From the NCBI RefSeq assembly GCF_024345495.1, contig NZ_JAGQBF010000009.1:36299-100298 (forward strand): a stretch of 64,000 bases of DNA. The letters are read 5' to 3'. Of the stretch, positions 18,954 to 27,703 are shown one piece after another. This DNA comes from Synechococcus sp. RedBA-s (GTDB lineage Bacteria; Cyanobacteriota; Cyanobacteriia; PCC-6307; Cyanobiaceae). The notes under the pieces were generated by a model that saw nothing but the letters and a program-made list of their open reading frames with translations, was not told the DNA's origin and searched no databases. The translations under genes and the position numbers were made by a program. Within the stretch, counting starts at the first letter, position 1. Each line of letters opens with the position of its first letter.

Positions 18954-19212
18954 TGGGTCCCTCAAGATTGACTGGATGGTTCTGTTTCACTGGAGTGCTT
19001 TTGTGGTCAGCTGACGCTGCCAGGAGGCATCCCCAGGAGCTTGTTGCCTGTAGCGAACAGCCTCGCCTGCCCATCAAGGATCCGAAGGCCCATTGGCGCC
19101 AATCGTTAAGTTGTGAGGTGGTTGGCAAGAAGCGTGCCCTGTCTCTGACAGCCAGCGTCCCCCTCCATCCGGCCCATGCGCCCAGGGCCATCGATGGGGC
19201 CAGACTCCTCCA

Positions 19213-20211
19213 ATGGCCCGCTTCAGTTCCGTTTCTAACCCCATGCCGGAATCACGCAACCTCCCCGGTCGCCCGCCGGCGAGGGAGATGGTGTGGATCC
19301 CCGCGGGCAGCTTCCTGATGGGCTCGGATGTCCACTACCCCGAGGAGGCTCCGGCCCATCCGGTGAGCGTGGAGGGGTTCTGGATCGACCGCTCACCGGT
19401 CACCAATGCCCAGTTCCTGAAGTTCGTGAAGGCCACGGGCTACATCACCTTGGCCGAGCGGCCGGCCGATCCAGCCCTCTATCCCGACGCGCTACCGGAG
19501 CTGCTGGCGCCCGCCTCGATCGTGTTCGTACCCCCGCCGGGGCCCGTGGGAAAGGGGGACCCCTACCAGTGGTGGCAGTACATCCCCGGTGCCGATTGGC
19601 GCCATCCGGAAGGCCGCGGCAGTTCGATCAAGAACCGCCCCAACCATCCAGTGGTGCATGTGGCCCATGAGGATGCGGCGGCCTATGCCGCCTGGAGCGG
19701 CAAGCAGTTGCCCAGTGAGGCCGAATGGGAGCGGGCCGCCTGGGGAGGCCTTGAAGGCGCCGAATTCGCCTGGGGAGATGAACTTCACCCGGAAGGCCGC
19801 CCGGTGGCCAACACGTTCCAGGGCGATTTCCCCCACCACAACAGCCTGCTTGATGGCTACGCGGGCACCTCGCCGGTGGGTGCCTTCCCCGCCAACGGCT
19901 TCGGTCTCCTCGATTGCATCGGCAACGTCTGGGAGTGGACCGACAGCTGGTATGGCGACCATGTCCTGGCGGCCGATGGGGGGCTCCCGGCCGAGGGGAG
20001 AAGCGGCTGTTGCGTTGCGGCAGATGCAGCGCGTGAGGCCAGCATCGACCCCACCAGCCAGCACGGTGCGATGCCCCGCAAGGTGGTGAAGGGTGGCTCG
20101 TTCCTTTGTGCCCCCAGCTACTGCCGCCGCTACAGGCCGGCGGCACGCATGGCCCAGGGCATCGACACCTCAACCTGCCACATGGGTTTCCGTTGTGTCG
20201 TGCGACTCTGA
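19213..20211 (+). CDS. Formylglycine-generating enzyme (SUMF1 family)
   Basis: This 332-residue copper-dependent oxidase converts the active-site cysteine of sulfatases to C-alpha-formylglycine. The N-terminal FGE motif MVWIPAGSFLMGSD, the core DCIGNVWEWTDSWYGD and the C-terminal MGFRCVVRL are all present. The two active-site cysteines that bind Cu(I) are C299 and C304 in GGSFLCAPSYCRRYR, with the five-residue spacing of characterised aerobic FGEs, so the enzyme should be functional. No signal peptide: it would act on the cytoplasmic sulfatases encoded alongside. The start may be ATG 19213 or 19243. It is the only intact FGE in the window and presumably serves all three sulfatases. Confidence 0.93.
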   Translation: MARFSSVSNPMPESRNLPGRPPAREMVWIPAGSFLMGSDVHYPEEAPAHPVSVEGFWIDRSPVTNAQFLKFVKATGYITLAERPADPALYPDALPELLAPASIVFVPPPGPVGKGDPYQWWQYIPGADWRHPEGRGSSIKNRPNHPVVHVAHEDAAAYAAWSGKQLPSEAEWERAAWGGLEGAEFAWGDELHPEGRPVANTFQGDFPHHNSLLDGYAGTSPVGAFPANGFGLLDCIGNVWEWTDSWYGDHVLAADGGLPAEGRSGCCVAADAAREASIDPTSQHGAMPRKVVKGGSFLCAPSYCRRYRPAARMAQGIDTSTCHMGFRCVVRL

Positions 20212-20289
20212 AGCCATGGCTTCCGCCTATCGACACATCTGGCCCCTTCCCCCTTCCCTGGCACGTGCCGCACGGCAATCATTTCCCTT

Positions 20290-21000
20290 GTGTCAACTCC
20301 AAAGAGGTTCACCTGGTACACCCGCCAGCAGCGCCGCCGGGCCTCGCCGTTCTTTTTGCTGGTGGATCAATCCTTTGGTTTTAGAATTCTGATCGCAGCG
20401 ACCCTGTTCTTTGTGTTGCTCTCTGCTGTGAATCGTTTCGACAACTGCCAGGGGGCTGAAGCAAGAGAGGACTGCCTAACTAGTAATTATCTGGACGTCA
20501 TCAGTATTGGCAATGTGGAATCGTTCAGTATCGTGACGACGGCTTTCGTGTACATCCTGGAGGCTGGTCGGCGCAAGGAGCGAGAACATCAAGAGTTGAT
20601 GAAACTAATCATATCGCAGCGAGAAGCGGGAATCCAGGTCAGTATCAGCCGTATCCGTGCCATCGAGGATCTCGCATCGGACGGTGTCTGGCAGGATGGC
20701 GTTGACTTACGAGACACGAACCTTGAGGGAGTGAGGATTCCTTTTAGCCGTTGGCGTGGGGCCAACTTCGCCAACTCCGTCTTGCGGAAGGCGAATTTCC
20801 AGGGTACGGATCTGAAGGGAGCCAACTTCACGGAGGCCGATCTCACCGGAGTCGATCTCACTCAGGCCATTTTCACTCGAGCCATCCTCACCAACGCTGA
20901 TCTCACCGCTGCCCTACTCACCGGGGCCGTCTTCCAGGATGCTGATCTCAGGGGAACGGTCCTCGATCCGAGTGCCTCTGTCGTGACTGATCGTCCGTGA
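20290..21000 (+). CDS. Membrane-anchored pentapeptide-repeat protein
   Basis: This 236-residue protein begins with a GTG; no ATG is available near the 5' end. It has a basic N-terminus and one or two hydrophobic segments (FGFRILIAATLFFVLLSAV at about 30-48 and a weaker one near residue 80). A charged helical linker follows, then a C-terminal run of A(D/N)LXX pentapeptides from about residue 135, e.g. LRKANFQGTDLKGANFTEAD. Such repeats form right-handed quadrilateral beta-helices and are abundant in cyanobacteria; specific function unknown. Base composition is noticeably AT-richer than in neighbouring genes. It follows the FGE gene on the same strand with a 78-base gap. Confidence 0.75.
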   Translation: MSTPKRFTWYTRQQRRRASPFFLLVDQSFGFRILIAATLFFVLLSAVNRFDNCQGAEAREDCLTSNYLDVISIGNVESFSIVTTAFVYILEAGRRKEREHQELMKLIISQREAGIQVSISRIRAIEDLASDGVWQDGVDLRDTNLEGVRIPFSRWRGANFANSVLRKANFQGTDLKGANFTEADLTGVDLTQAIFTRAILTNADLTAALLTGAVFQDADLRGTVLDPSASVVTDRP

Positions 21001-21026
21001 TTCGATAAGACTCCTTGTGGATCCGA

Positions 21027-21632
21027 ATGCTGGCCCATCCCCCGGTTGCTGACGCCAATTCCCCCTCTGCCCAGGCGAGCCGGATCGCCGGTGCCTTCGT
21101 CGGCATTGCCGCGGCCTACGCGATCAGCCGCCATCTGGCCTTTCTGCCTTCCACGCTGTTCAGTTCCCTGGTTCTGGCCGCCACCTCCACGGTCATCGGC
21201 CGTAACCACAGCCCGCTGCGCTGGTGGGCCCTGCTCGGTACCACCTGTGGCGCGGTGCTGGGCTCCGCCGTGATGCTGGCGGAGAAACTCCAGCAGAGCG
21301 AACCGCAGGGAGATCTCGCCACCAGGGCCCTGCTGCTCGGTTGTCTTGCCCTGGCCGGTTGCGTCGCCGGACACAGTCTCAGCCGCGATGCCGCTGGTGA
21401 GTCTGCCCGCCATCCCAGGGACCTACTGCGTTCGGCCAGTGCGCTCACCACCGGCATCTTCGCGGTGCTGGTTACCTTCACCTTTTTGCATTCCGGCCTG
21501 GACACGGCTCGCACCTTCTCCAGCCGGCTGAGCACCTCCCTGACCATCCTGGTGGCGACGCTCACCATCCCTGGATGGCTGACCCATCTGCTGAATCGGG
21601 CGCCACCGAAGGGGCCCGGGCGGCGGCCCTGA
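21027..21632 (+). CDS. Hypothetical membrane protein
   Basis: I do not recognise this 201-residue protein. It has about five hydrophobic helices (for example IAGAFVGIAAAYAISR, STLFSSLVLAATSTVI, ALLGTTCGAVLGSAVML, ALTTGIFAVLVTFTFL and STSLTILVATLTIPGWL) and a basic C-terminus. The ATG at 21027 is preferred over an upstream TTG at 21015. It opens a run of plus-strand membrane proteins extending to the SulP permease and may be transcribed with them (57-base gap to the next gene). Confidence 0.65.
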   Translation: MLAHPPVADANSPSAQASRIAGAFVGIAAAYAISRHLAFLPSTLFSSLVLAATSTVIGRNHSPLRWWALLGTTCGAVLGSAVMLAEKLQQSEPQGDLATRALLLGCLALAGCVAGHSLSRDAAGESARHPRDLLRSASALTTGIFAVLVTFTFLHSGLDTARTFSSRLSTSLTILVATLTIPGWLTHLLNRAPPKGPGRRP

Positions 21633-21688
21633 TCCGCCTCCATCGTCCAGCCTGAGCTTCAGCCGAAATCACCCCCGACCTCAACGCC

Positions 21689-22567
21689 ATGGACCAGGCA
21701 ACCCTGCTGATCGTCAGCGCCGCCCTGTTCACGATCATGTTCGCTCTGGGAGTTGGCCTGACCGGAGAGGCGATCGTCCTGCTTCGCCGGAGGCCCGCCC
21801 TAGTGATCCGGGTACTTATTGGGTCCTGTGTGCTGGTGCCTCTGGTCGGCCTGGTGCTGCTGAAGCTGCCCCTGAGCCTGGCCCTGACCAAACCGGCCCA
21901 GATCGGCATCGCCCTGATGGCAGCCTCCCCGAGTGCTCCCCTCACCCTGCGCAAGGCCGGCAAGGTCGGTGGCGACCGCGAGCTGGCGGCGGTGCTCCAG
22001 GCCTGTGTGGCCGTGGCCGCGATCGTTTCGATCCCGCTGATCGCCGATCTGTACCAATCCGCCCTCGGGGTGTCCGGCTGGGACATCACCCCGAGGGCGG
22101 TGGCCCTGCAGGTGAGCCAGACCCAGGTGCTGCCCTTGCTGGCGGGCCTGATGCTCAGGCGCTGGCGGCCTAGATGGGCCCAGCGGCTGTCCGGTCCGCT
22201 CGACAAGTTGGCGAATGGCCTGCTGCTGCTGCTGATCGTGCTGGTGCTGATCAAGTCGCTGCCACTGCTGCTGCCCTTCGCAGCCAGCAACCTGGCGGCC
22301 CTGGGTTTCATGGCCGTGATGGTGCTGGCGGCCCTGGCTATCGGCTATTGGATCGCTGGCCCTGACCCCCGGGAGCGCACCACGATCGCCCTGGTCACCT
22401 CGATGCGCAACCCTGGGCTGGCCCTGTTGTTCGCCACGACCTTCGACAATGGCCTACCTGGCCTGAAACTCGCGGTGCTCTCTTACCTGCTGGTCACTGT
22501 GCTTCTCTCGATACCCTTCCTGCGCTGGCAGCGCCAGAAGCAGCAGGTGCCCTTCGTGACCCCTTAG
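21689..22567 (+). CDS. BASS-family (bile acid:sodium symporter-like) transporter
   Basis: This 292-residue protein has nine to ten predicted membrane helices, opening with FTIMFALGVGLTGEAIVLL, the usual start of bile acid:Na+ symporter family proteins. The crossover region with conserved polar residues appears as ALMAASPSAPLTLRKAGK and VTSMRNPGLALLFATTF (the second carries the family's S-x-R-N-x-x-L-A pattern). In cyanobacteria, characterised BASS members import bicarbonate (SbtA is more distant) or organic anions; the substrate here is unknown. The stop codon abuts the GTG start of the DUF1622 gene, implying translational coupling. Confidence 0.8.
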   Translation: MDQATLLIVSAALFTIMFALGVGLTGEAIVLLRRRPALVIRVLIGSCVLVPLVGLVLLKLPLSLALTKPAQIGIALMAASPSAPLTLRKAGKVGGDRELAAVLQACVAVAAIVSIPLIADLYQSALGVSGWDITPRAVALQVSQTQVLPLLAGLMLRRWRPRWAQRLSGPLDKLANGLLLLLIVLVLIKSLPLLLPFAASNLAALGFMAVMVLAALAIGYWIAGPDPRERTTIALVTSMRNPGLALLFATTFDNGLPGLKLAVLSYLLVTVLLSIPFLRWQRQKQQVPFVTP

Positions 22568-22954
22568 GTGGCCTGGATTGAATCCCCCGAGGCCCTGCTC
22601 CAGGGACTGGCCGGTGCCGTTCGATTTGTCCTGGAAACACTCTCGGTGCTCTGTGTGGTGGCTGGCGTGATCGCCACCTTTCGCCTTGGCTTGCCATTTC
22701 TGCCCGCCGCGGGCCATCACACTCACCGCCCCTCCAGCACAATCCGGATCAGCTTCGGCAGCTGGCTGGCGATGGCTCTGGAATTCCAGCTCGGCTCCGA
22801 CATCGTGGCCACCACCACGTCTCCCTCGGACAGCAACCTGATCCAACTGGCGGCGGTGGCCGTAATCCGCACCTTCCTCAATGTGTTCCTCGCCAGGGAA
22901 CTGGAGACGGAACAGCGGTCGGTGCAGGATCGTTCTCTGCGGCCGAAACCCTGA
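22568..22954 (+). CDS. DUF1622 membrane protein
   Basis: This 128-residue protein has three hydrophobic segments: FVLETLSVLCVVAGVIATF, the central FGSWLAMALEFQLGSDIV and LAAVAVIRTFLNVFLARE. The segment LALEFQLGSDI-like and the terminal RTFLNVFL are the DUF1622 signature. Start is GTG immediately after the upstream stop. Inner-membrane protein of unknown function, commonly found beside transporters or stress genes. Confidence 0.85.
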   Translation: MAWIESPEALLQGLAGAVRFVLETLSVLCVVAGVIATFRLGLPFLPAAGHHTHRPSSTIRISFGSWLAMALEFQLGSDIVATTTSPSDSNLIQLAAVAVIRTFLNVFLARELETEQRSVQDRSLRPKP

Positions 22955-22982
22955 TCAGCCAGTCCTTGCCTTCGGCAACTCC

Positions 22983-23369
22983 ATGAACCTCACCAACGAA
23001 CTGGCCAAGGAGCGCAACCGGGAGGCGGCGGAGCGCACCCTGATGGCTTGGATCCGCACCTGCCTGTCGCTGATCAGCTTCGGCTTCGGTCTCGACAAGA
23101 TCATCGGAGCGATCGAGGCCAGCCGCTTCGAGGGCAGTTCCCACGCGCATTTCAGCGTGCGCTTGATCTCCATCGGATTTGTGCTCACGGGAATCCTGGC
23201 CATGGCAGCCGCCACCCGCCAACACCGCAAGGTGCTGCGGCGGTTGAAGCAGGATGATTTCGTCTACCTCGATTCGCCCTCGATCTCGATGGCGACGGCC
23301 ATGGCACTCACCATGATCGGCCTGGTGGCCCTGGTGCTGCTGATTGCCGGTGGAGTCAGCACCTCATGA
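22983..23369 (+). CDS. DUF202 (YidH-like) membrane protein
   Basis: This 128-residue protein reads LAKERNREAAERTLMAWIRT at the N-terminus, the hallmark of DUF202, followed by three membrane helices (LSLISFGFGLDKII, LISIGFVLTGILAMAAAT and AMALTMIGLVALVLLIAGG). Function is unknown; VTC-type and YidH proteins share this domain. The ATG at 22983 directly precedes the conserved start. The gene is 28 bases after the DUF1622 stop and 25 bases before the SulP start, consistent with one operon. Confidence 0.88.
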   Translation: MNLTNELAKERNREAAERTLMAWIRTCLSLISFGFGLDKIIGAIEASRFEGSSHAHFSVRLISIGFVLTGILAMAAATRQHRKVLRRLKQDDFVYLDSPSISMATAMALTMIGLVALVLLIAGGVSTS

Positions 23370-23394
23370 GCGGCCTGATCTCCCATTCCCCGCC

Positions 23395-25068
23395 ATGGCT
23401 CGTTTCCCTGCTTCGCTCCTGCCCAGCGGCTACCACCAAGGGCTGGGGCGGGCGGATCTGGCCGCCGGACTGACCGCCGCGGCAGTGGTGCTGCCCAAGG
23501 CGATGGCCTACGCCACCATTGCCGGTCTGCCGGTCCAGGTGGGTTTGTACACGGCCCTGGTGCCGATGGCGGTGTATGCCCTGCTGGGCAGCTCCAGACC
23601 CCTGAGCGTCAGCACCACCACCACCCTGGCCATCCTGGTGGGCAGTGAGCTGGAGAGGCTGACGCCGGCCGGCGAACCCAGCGCCCTGATGGCGGCGAGC
23701 GCCACTCTGGCCCTGTTGGTGGGAGCGATGCTGTGCGGCGCGGCCCTGCTGCGGCTGGGCTTCATCGCCAACTTCATCTCCGAATCGGTGCTGGTGGGTT
23801 TCAAATCCGGCATCGGTCTGGTGATCGTGGTGGATCAGCTGCCCAAGTTGCTGGGGCTGCATGTGGAGAAGGCCGGCTTTTTCCGCGACCTGGCCGCCCT
23901 GCTGGGAGACCTCCCCCAGACCTCGATCGCCACGCTGCTGCTCTCGGCCGGGCTGTTCAGCTTGCTGTTCAGCCTGAAGCGGCGGTGGCCGTCGGTGCCG
24001 GCGCCGCTGGTGGTGGTGGCGATCGCCATCGCCAGCTGCGCCCTGCTGGGGCTCGATCGCTTTGGGGTAGAGCTGGTGGGCACCGTGCCCAGGGGCCTGC
24101 CCGCCCTCAGTTTGCCCCGGCTGGATCTGCTTGGCGGGCTCTGGCCAGGCGCGGCAGGCATCGCCATGATGAGTTTCACTGAAAGCATCGCGGCGGCTCG
24201 GGCCTTTCGCGCTGCCGATGAACCCTCCCCGAACCCCGATCGGGAACTGCTGGCCCTTGGGCTGGCCAACATCGGCGGCAGCTTGTTCGGAGCGATGGCG
24301 GCGGGCGGTGGCACCACCCAGACCGCCGTGAACCGCCAGGCCGGTGCCCGCAGCCAGGTGGCCGAACTGGTGACGGCCGGGGCGGCCCTGGCCACGCTGC
24401 TGCTGCTGGCCCCCTGGATTGCCCTGATGCCCCTGGCCGCCCTGGCGGTGGTGGTGATCGTGTATTCCTTCGAGCTGATCGCCCCGGGCGAATTCCTGGC
24501 GATCCGTCGCGTCCGCCACGCCGAATTTCACTGGGCCGTGGTGGCCTTCCTGGGGGTGGTGTTTCTGGGAACCCTCAAGGGCATCCTGGTGGCCGTGATC
24601 CTCTCCCTGATCGCCCTGGTGCAGCAGGAGGTGAACCCGCCTGTGTATGCCATCGGCCGCAAGCGCAGCACCGATGTGTTCCGGCCGCTCTCAGCTAGGC
24701 ATCCCCGCGATGAAACCTGGCCGGGGCTGCTGCTGCTCCGTGCCGAGGGGCGCCTGTTCTTCGCCAATGCCCATGGGGTGCTCCTGCGGATGCGCGCGGA
24801 GATCAACCAGCACCAGCCAAGGGTGGTGGTGCTGGATGGCAGCGCCGTGATCGACATCGAATACTCCGCCCTCAAGGTGATCACCGAAGCGGAGCGGCGC
24901 CTGGATCGGGAGGGAATCTCCCTCTGGCTGGCGGGGTTGAACCCCACGGTGCTGGAAGTGATCCGCCGATCGGAGCTGGGCGAGCGTCTGGGCAAGGAGC
25001 GGATGCACCGCAACATCGAGCGGGCGGTGGAGCACTACCTCGCCGCGGGGCTGGAGGCGAAAGGCTGA
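23395..25068 (+). CDS. SulP-family inorganic anion permease with STAS domain
   Basis: This 557-residue inner-membrane transporter has the SulP core: LAAGLTAAAVVLPKAMAYA in TM1, QVGLYTALVPMAVYALLGSS in TM2-3, and the family motif around FTESIAAARAF. A cytoplasmic STAS domain follows from about residue 455 (GRLFFANAHGVLLRMR, VVVLDGSAVIDIEYSAL). SulP proteins carry sulfate, bicarbonate, nitrate or molybdate; the cyanobacterial BicA bicarbonate transporter is in this family, so sulfate is only one option. Proximity to three sulfatases makes sulfate attractive but does not prove it. I start at the ATG 23395; the frame extends upstream into the DUF202 gene. It converges on the MscS gene with a 26-base gap. 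Confidence 0.92.
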   Translation: MARFPASLLPSGYHQGLGRADLAAGLTAAAVVLPKAMAYATIAGLPVQVGLYTALVPMAVYALLGSSRPLSVSTTTTLAILVGSELERLTPAGEPSALMAASATLALLVGAMLCGAALLRLGFIANFISESVLVGFKSGIGLVIVVDQLPKLLGLHVEKAGFFRDLAALLGDLPQTSIATLLLSAGLFSLLFSLKRRWPSVPAPLVVVAIAIASCALLGLDRFGVELVGTVPRGLPALSLPRLDLLGGLWPGAAGIAMMSFTESIAAARAFRAADEPSPNPDRELLALGLANIGGSLFGAMAAGGGTTQTAVNRQAGARSQVAELVTAGAALATLLLLAPWIALMPLAALAVVVIVYSFELIAPGEFLAIRRVRHAEFHWAVVAFLGVVFLGTLKGILVAVILSLIALVQQEVNPPVYAIGRKRSTDVFRPLSARHPRDETWPGLLLLRAEGRLFFANAHGVLLRMRAEINQHQPRVVVLDGSAVIDIEYSALKVITEAERRLDREGISLWLAGLNPTVLEVIRRSELGERLGKERMHRNIERAVEHYLAAGLEAKG

Positions 25069-25094
25069 ACAGCTGAACCGGCTGGGGCGACGGC

Positions 25095-26774
25095 TCAGAC
25101 CTTGGGAAGGGTGCTGGCATTGCCGTTGCGGATCGCGTGATAGCCCGGCGAGAGAATCTCCACCTTGGCGGCCGCGAAATGATCCTGCAAAGCCGCCAGC
25201 ACGTCCGAGAGGGTTTCTCGGTAGGTGTCCGCCCCGATCACGAAGGCATTGAGCTCATAGCTGATATGGAAATCATTCAGGGAGGTCTGAATCACGTAAG
25301 GCGCCATCTCATCACTGACCCCCTTGACACTCTTGGCCGCAGCCAGCATCAGTTCGTGCACACGGCGCCAGGGAACGTCGTAACCGATGGTGATCGTGGT
25401 GGCAATGGCAACGGGTTGCTGGATCTCACGACGAGAGAAACTGAAATTCACCACCGAGGCGCCAATCACTATGGCGTTGGGAATACTCACCAGCTCATTC
25501 CTTGGTGTGCGTACCCTGGTTACCAGCAACGCTCGCTCCTGCACCACCCCCACCGTGCCGTTGATGTCCACCCGGTCGCCCAGGCGGAACGCACGGGTGT
25601 AGATCAGCATCAGGCCACTGATGATGTTGGTGGCGATCGCGCTGGAGCCCAGGGCCGCCAGGGCACCCACGAACAGACCGGCCCCCTGGAAGGCCTTGCT
25701 GCCGGATCCGGGGATGTACGGGTAGGCCAGCACCAGCCCGATCAGGGCAATGAAGATCGTGGCCAGGCGGGCCGTGGGCAGGGCCCATTCCTGGTAGAAG
25801 CCTGGGATGCGCACCCGGCCGCGCTCGAGGGCGGAGAACCAGGCGTTGCTGGCGCGGATCGCCATCACCGTGACCGCTGCAATCAGCAGGATCGAGACCA
25901 GGTTCGGAAGCGCCCCGACTGCCAAGGCAAGGGCATTGCGGATCACCTGCAGAATCTGCTGACGCAGGCCGTCGGCAATGCCCTGGGTGGGCGGGAACAA
26001 CCCCAGCAACAACGGAACCAGCAGGTAGCTGATCAGGAGCAGCAGCGACCAGTGGATGACCCGGCGGACCAGCTGCAGGATCTGGCGAATCTGGACTGAT
26101 TCGAGCAGCTGATTGGAGCCGACGCGCAGGCCCTGCAGCTGACGGCTCTGATCAAAGGCGATCCACTGGGCTGCCCGGCGGTTCAGCTTCGACTGGATAC
26201 GTATCCAGAACAGGTAGATGACGAGCACCAGCAGGGCCAGGGCTGTTCCCTTGACCCAGGCGATGGGCGTGCGGCTGCGCCTGTAGGCGGTGACGGCGCT
26301 GACCAGACGGCTGCGGTACTGCTCGGCGAGCACCTGGCGGCTCAGATCGAAACAGGCCGCCACGCGGTCATCGACGGCCATCAGCCGATCGGAGCCACCG
26401 TCGGCGCGGCGGAGAACAAGGAAGGTGTAAGGGGGGGCATCCTCAACGGCGAGGCCTTCGGGCTGGAAGGCCGGGCTCGCGGCCAGGCGGCCCAGCTCAT
26501 GCGTCGTCTGGCGGGCGATCTTCACCGGGTCCTGGGCGCCGATCGTCGAGCGGATCTCCAGCACCCGCCGGCCATCGATGGTGACGGACTGGGGAGGATC
26601 AATGCAGTGCGCCTTGGTGGCGGCCGGCTTCGGCGGCGTCAGCTCCTTCTGGGCGTGAAGCGGCAGCGGCGAAGCCAGCACCGTGGCCAGGGACATCCCC
26701 AGGGCCATCATCACCAGCAGGACAGAGCGGAGCCGAGCCCCCTGACCAGCTGATCTCACCACGGGACCCGTCAC
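25095..26774 (-). CDS. MscS-family mechanosensitive channel
   Basis: This 559-residue protein has a signal peptide (LLVMMALGMSLATVLASPLPLHA), then a periplasmic region of about 130 residues. A group of membrane helices follows, and then the MscS core with the Gly/Ala-rich pore helix GAGLFVGALAALGSSAIATN. After that come the beta domain (FRLGDRVDINGTVGVVQERAL, with the family's DRV motif, and SIPNAIVIGASVVNFS) and an alpha/beta C-terminal domain. Larger than E. coli MscS (286 residues) and comparable to YnaI/YbdG-type or cyanobacterial MscS homologues. Acts in the inner membrane to release solutes on hypo-osmotic shock. It begins a minus-strand block preceded by two further membrane genes, each with its own gap. 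Confidence 0.92.
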   Translation of the reverse strand: MTGPVVRSAGQGARLRSVLLVMMALGMSLATVLASPLPLHAQKELTPPKPAATKAHCIDPPQSVTIDGRRVLEIRSTIGAQDPVKIARQTTHELGRLAASPAFQPEGLAVEDAPPYTFLVLRRADGGSDRLMAVDDRVAACFDLSRQVLAEQYRSRLVSAVTAYRRSRTPIAWVKGTALALLVLVIYLFWIRIQSKLNRRAAQWIAFDQSRQLQGLRVGSNQLLESVQIRQILQLVRRVIHWSLLLLISYLLVPLLLGLFPPTQGIADGLRQQILQVIRNALALAVGALPNLVSILLIAAVTVMAIRASNAWFSALERGRVRIPGFYQEWALPTARLATIFIALIGLVLAYPYIPGSGSKAFQGAGLFVGALAALGSSAIATNIISGLMLIYTRAFRLGDRVDINGTVGVVQERALLVTRVRTPRNELVSIPNAIVIGASVVNFSFSRREIQQPVAIATTITIGYDVPWRRVHELMLAAAKSVKGVSDEMAPYVIQTSLNDFHISYELNAFVIGADTYRETLSDVLAALQDHFAAAKVEILSPGYHAIRNGNASTLPKV

Positions 26775-26854
26775 GGCTGGCTCAATCGGTCTGGAAGGCG
26801 ATCATGGTGCAGCCCCTGGCTGCCCTCGACCATCGCAAGGTTCGGCCCACAGGC

Positions 26855-27691
26855 TCAACCAGCCTCCACCAACCGTTTGAGTCTCTCGACGGCCAGAGCG
26901 ACAGGCAACAGTGAAACGTTCTCAACTGAGATGGCATGACCTGCCGCGAACGGGTTGTCAAGATCAGCGATCAGCAGCAGCAGCTTGATCAGCAGGAATG
27001 AAATCACGCCAATGAAGAAAAGAGATTCTCCGAATGGCTCGATGTCGGTCAGAACAAGCCCTCCAGTCAGAAAGCCCGTTCCGGCATAGGCCATCCAGTA
27101 AACAGCGGGCACGAAAGTGGTTTCACGAATCACCTCGATGCGAACCACGACTCGTCGGATGTTGGCCAGTCCGAGCAGCAGGCGGGCCTGCAGCGGAGCG
27201 GCGTTCCAGATGCCCAGCCGTGAGATCACAAGTTGCAGCTCATCGAGGCGGTTCAGCAGACCTGTGACCAGACCGCCATCGTTCATCCAGGCCAGGAGAT
27301 CTTCGCTGAAGCCCGCCAGCAGTGCTAATGCCCCCTTCATCTCGGCTTCCGGATGAAGCTCCCTAACGCTTCTCACCTCCATGGCGAGGCACTCCAGAGC
27401 AGCGGCCAGTTCACCCGGAATCTTCTCGCTTTCCTTGTAATCCATCAGCACCCCATTCAGCAGGAAGCCCAGCAGGAACACCTCAGAAGCCACCAGCGCA
27501 GGGAACAGGGGATTCGGGGCCAGCACCTCCCAACTCATTCGGTGAACCAGGATCTTGCCGGCCACGATGCTCAACAGCACCAGGCTCATCCGGATGAAAA
27601 ACCAGACACGCCGCACCCAGGATCTGCTGTCCGAATCGGTCTCCAATTGTTCAGCACAGGCAATCATTGTTTCGGGTCGCTTTGGCGGCAC
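26855..27691 (-). CDS. Bestrophin-like (DUF4239-type) membrane protein
   Basis: This 278-residue protein has two hydrophobic segments near the N-terminus (FFIRMSLVLLSIVAGKILV and FPALVASEVFLLGFLLNGVL). A helical cytoplasmic region with YKESEKIPGELAAALECL follows, then two C-terminal helices ending in LLLLIADLDNPFAAG. This architecture and the DLDNPF motif are those of the DUF4239/bestrophin-like family. An anion-channel role is possible by analogy only. The gene is 12 bases downstream of the DUF389 gene on the same strand, so co-transcription is likely. Confidence 0.65.
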   Translation of the reverse strand: MPPKRPETMIACAEQLETDSDSRSWVRRVWFFIRMSLVLLSIVAGKILVHRMSWEVLAPNPLFPALVASEVFLLGFLLNGVLMDYKESEKIPGELAAALECLAMEVRSVRELHPEAEMKGALALLAGFSEDLLAWMNDGGLVTGLLNRLDELQLVISRLGIWNAAPLQARLLLGLANIRRVVVRIEVIRETTFVPAVYWMAYAGTGFLTGGLVLTDIEPFGESLFFIGVISFLLIKLLLLIADLDNPFAAGHAISVENVSLLPVALAVERLKRLVEAG

Positions 27692-27703
27692 TTTGGCGCC
27701 CCC

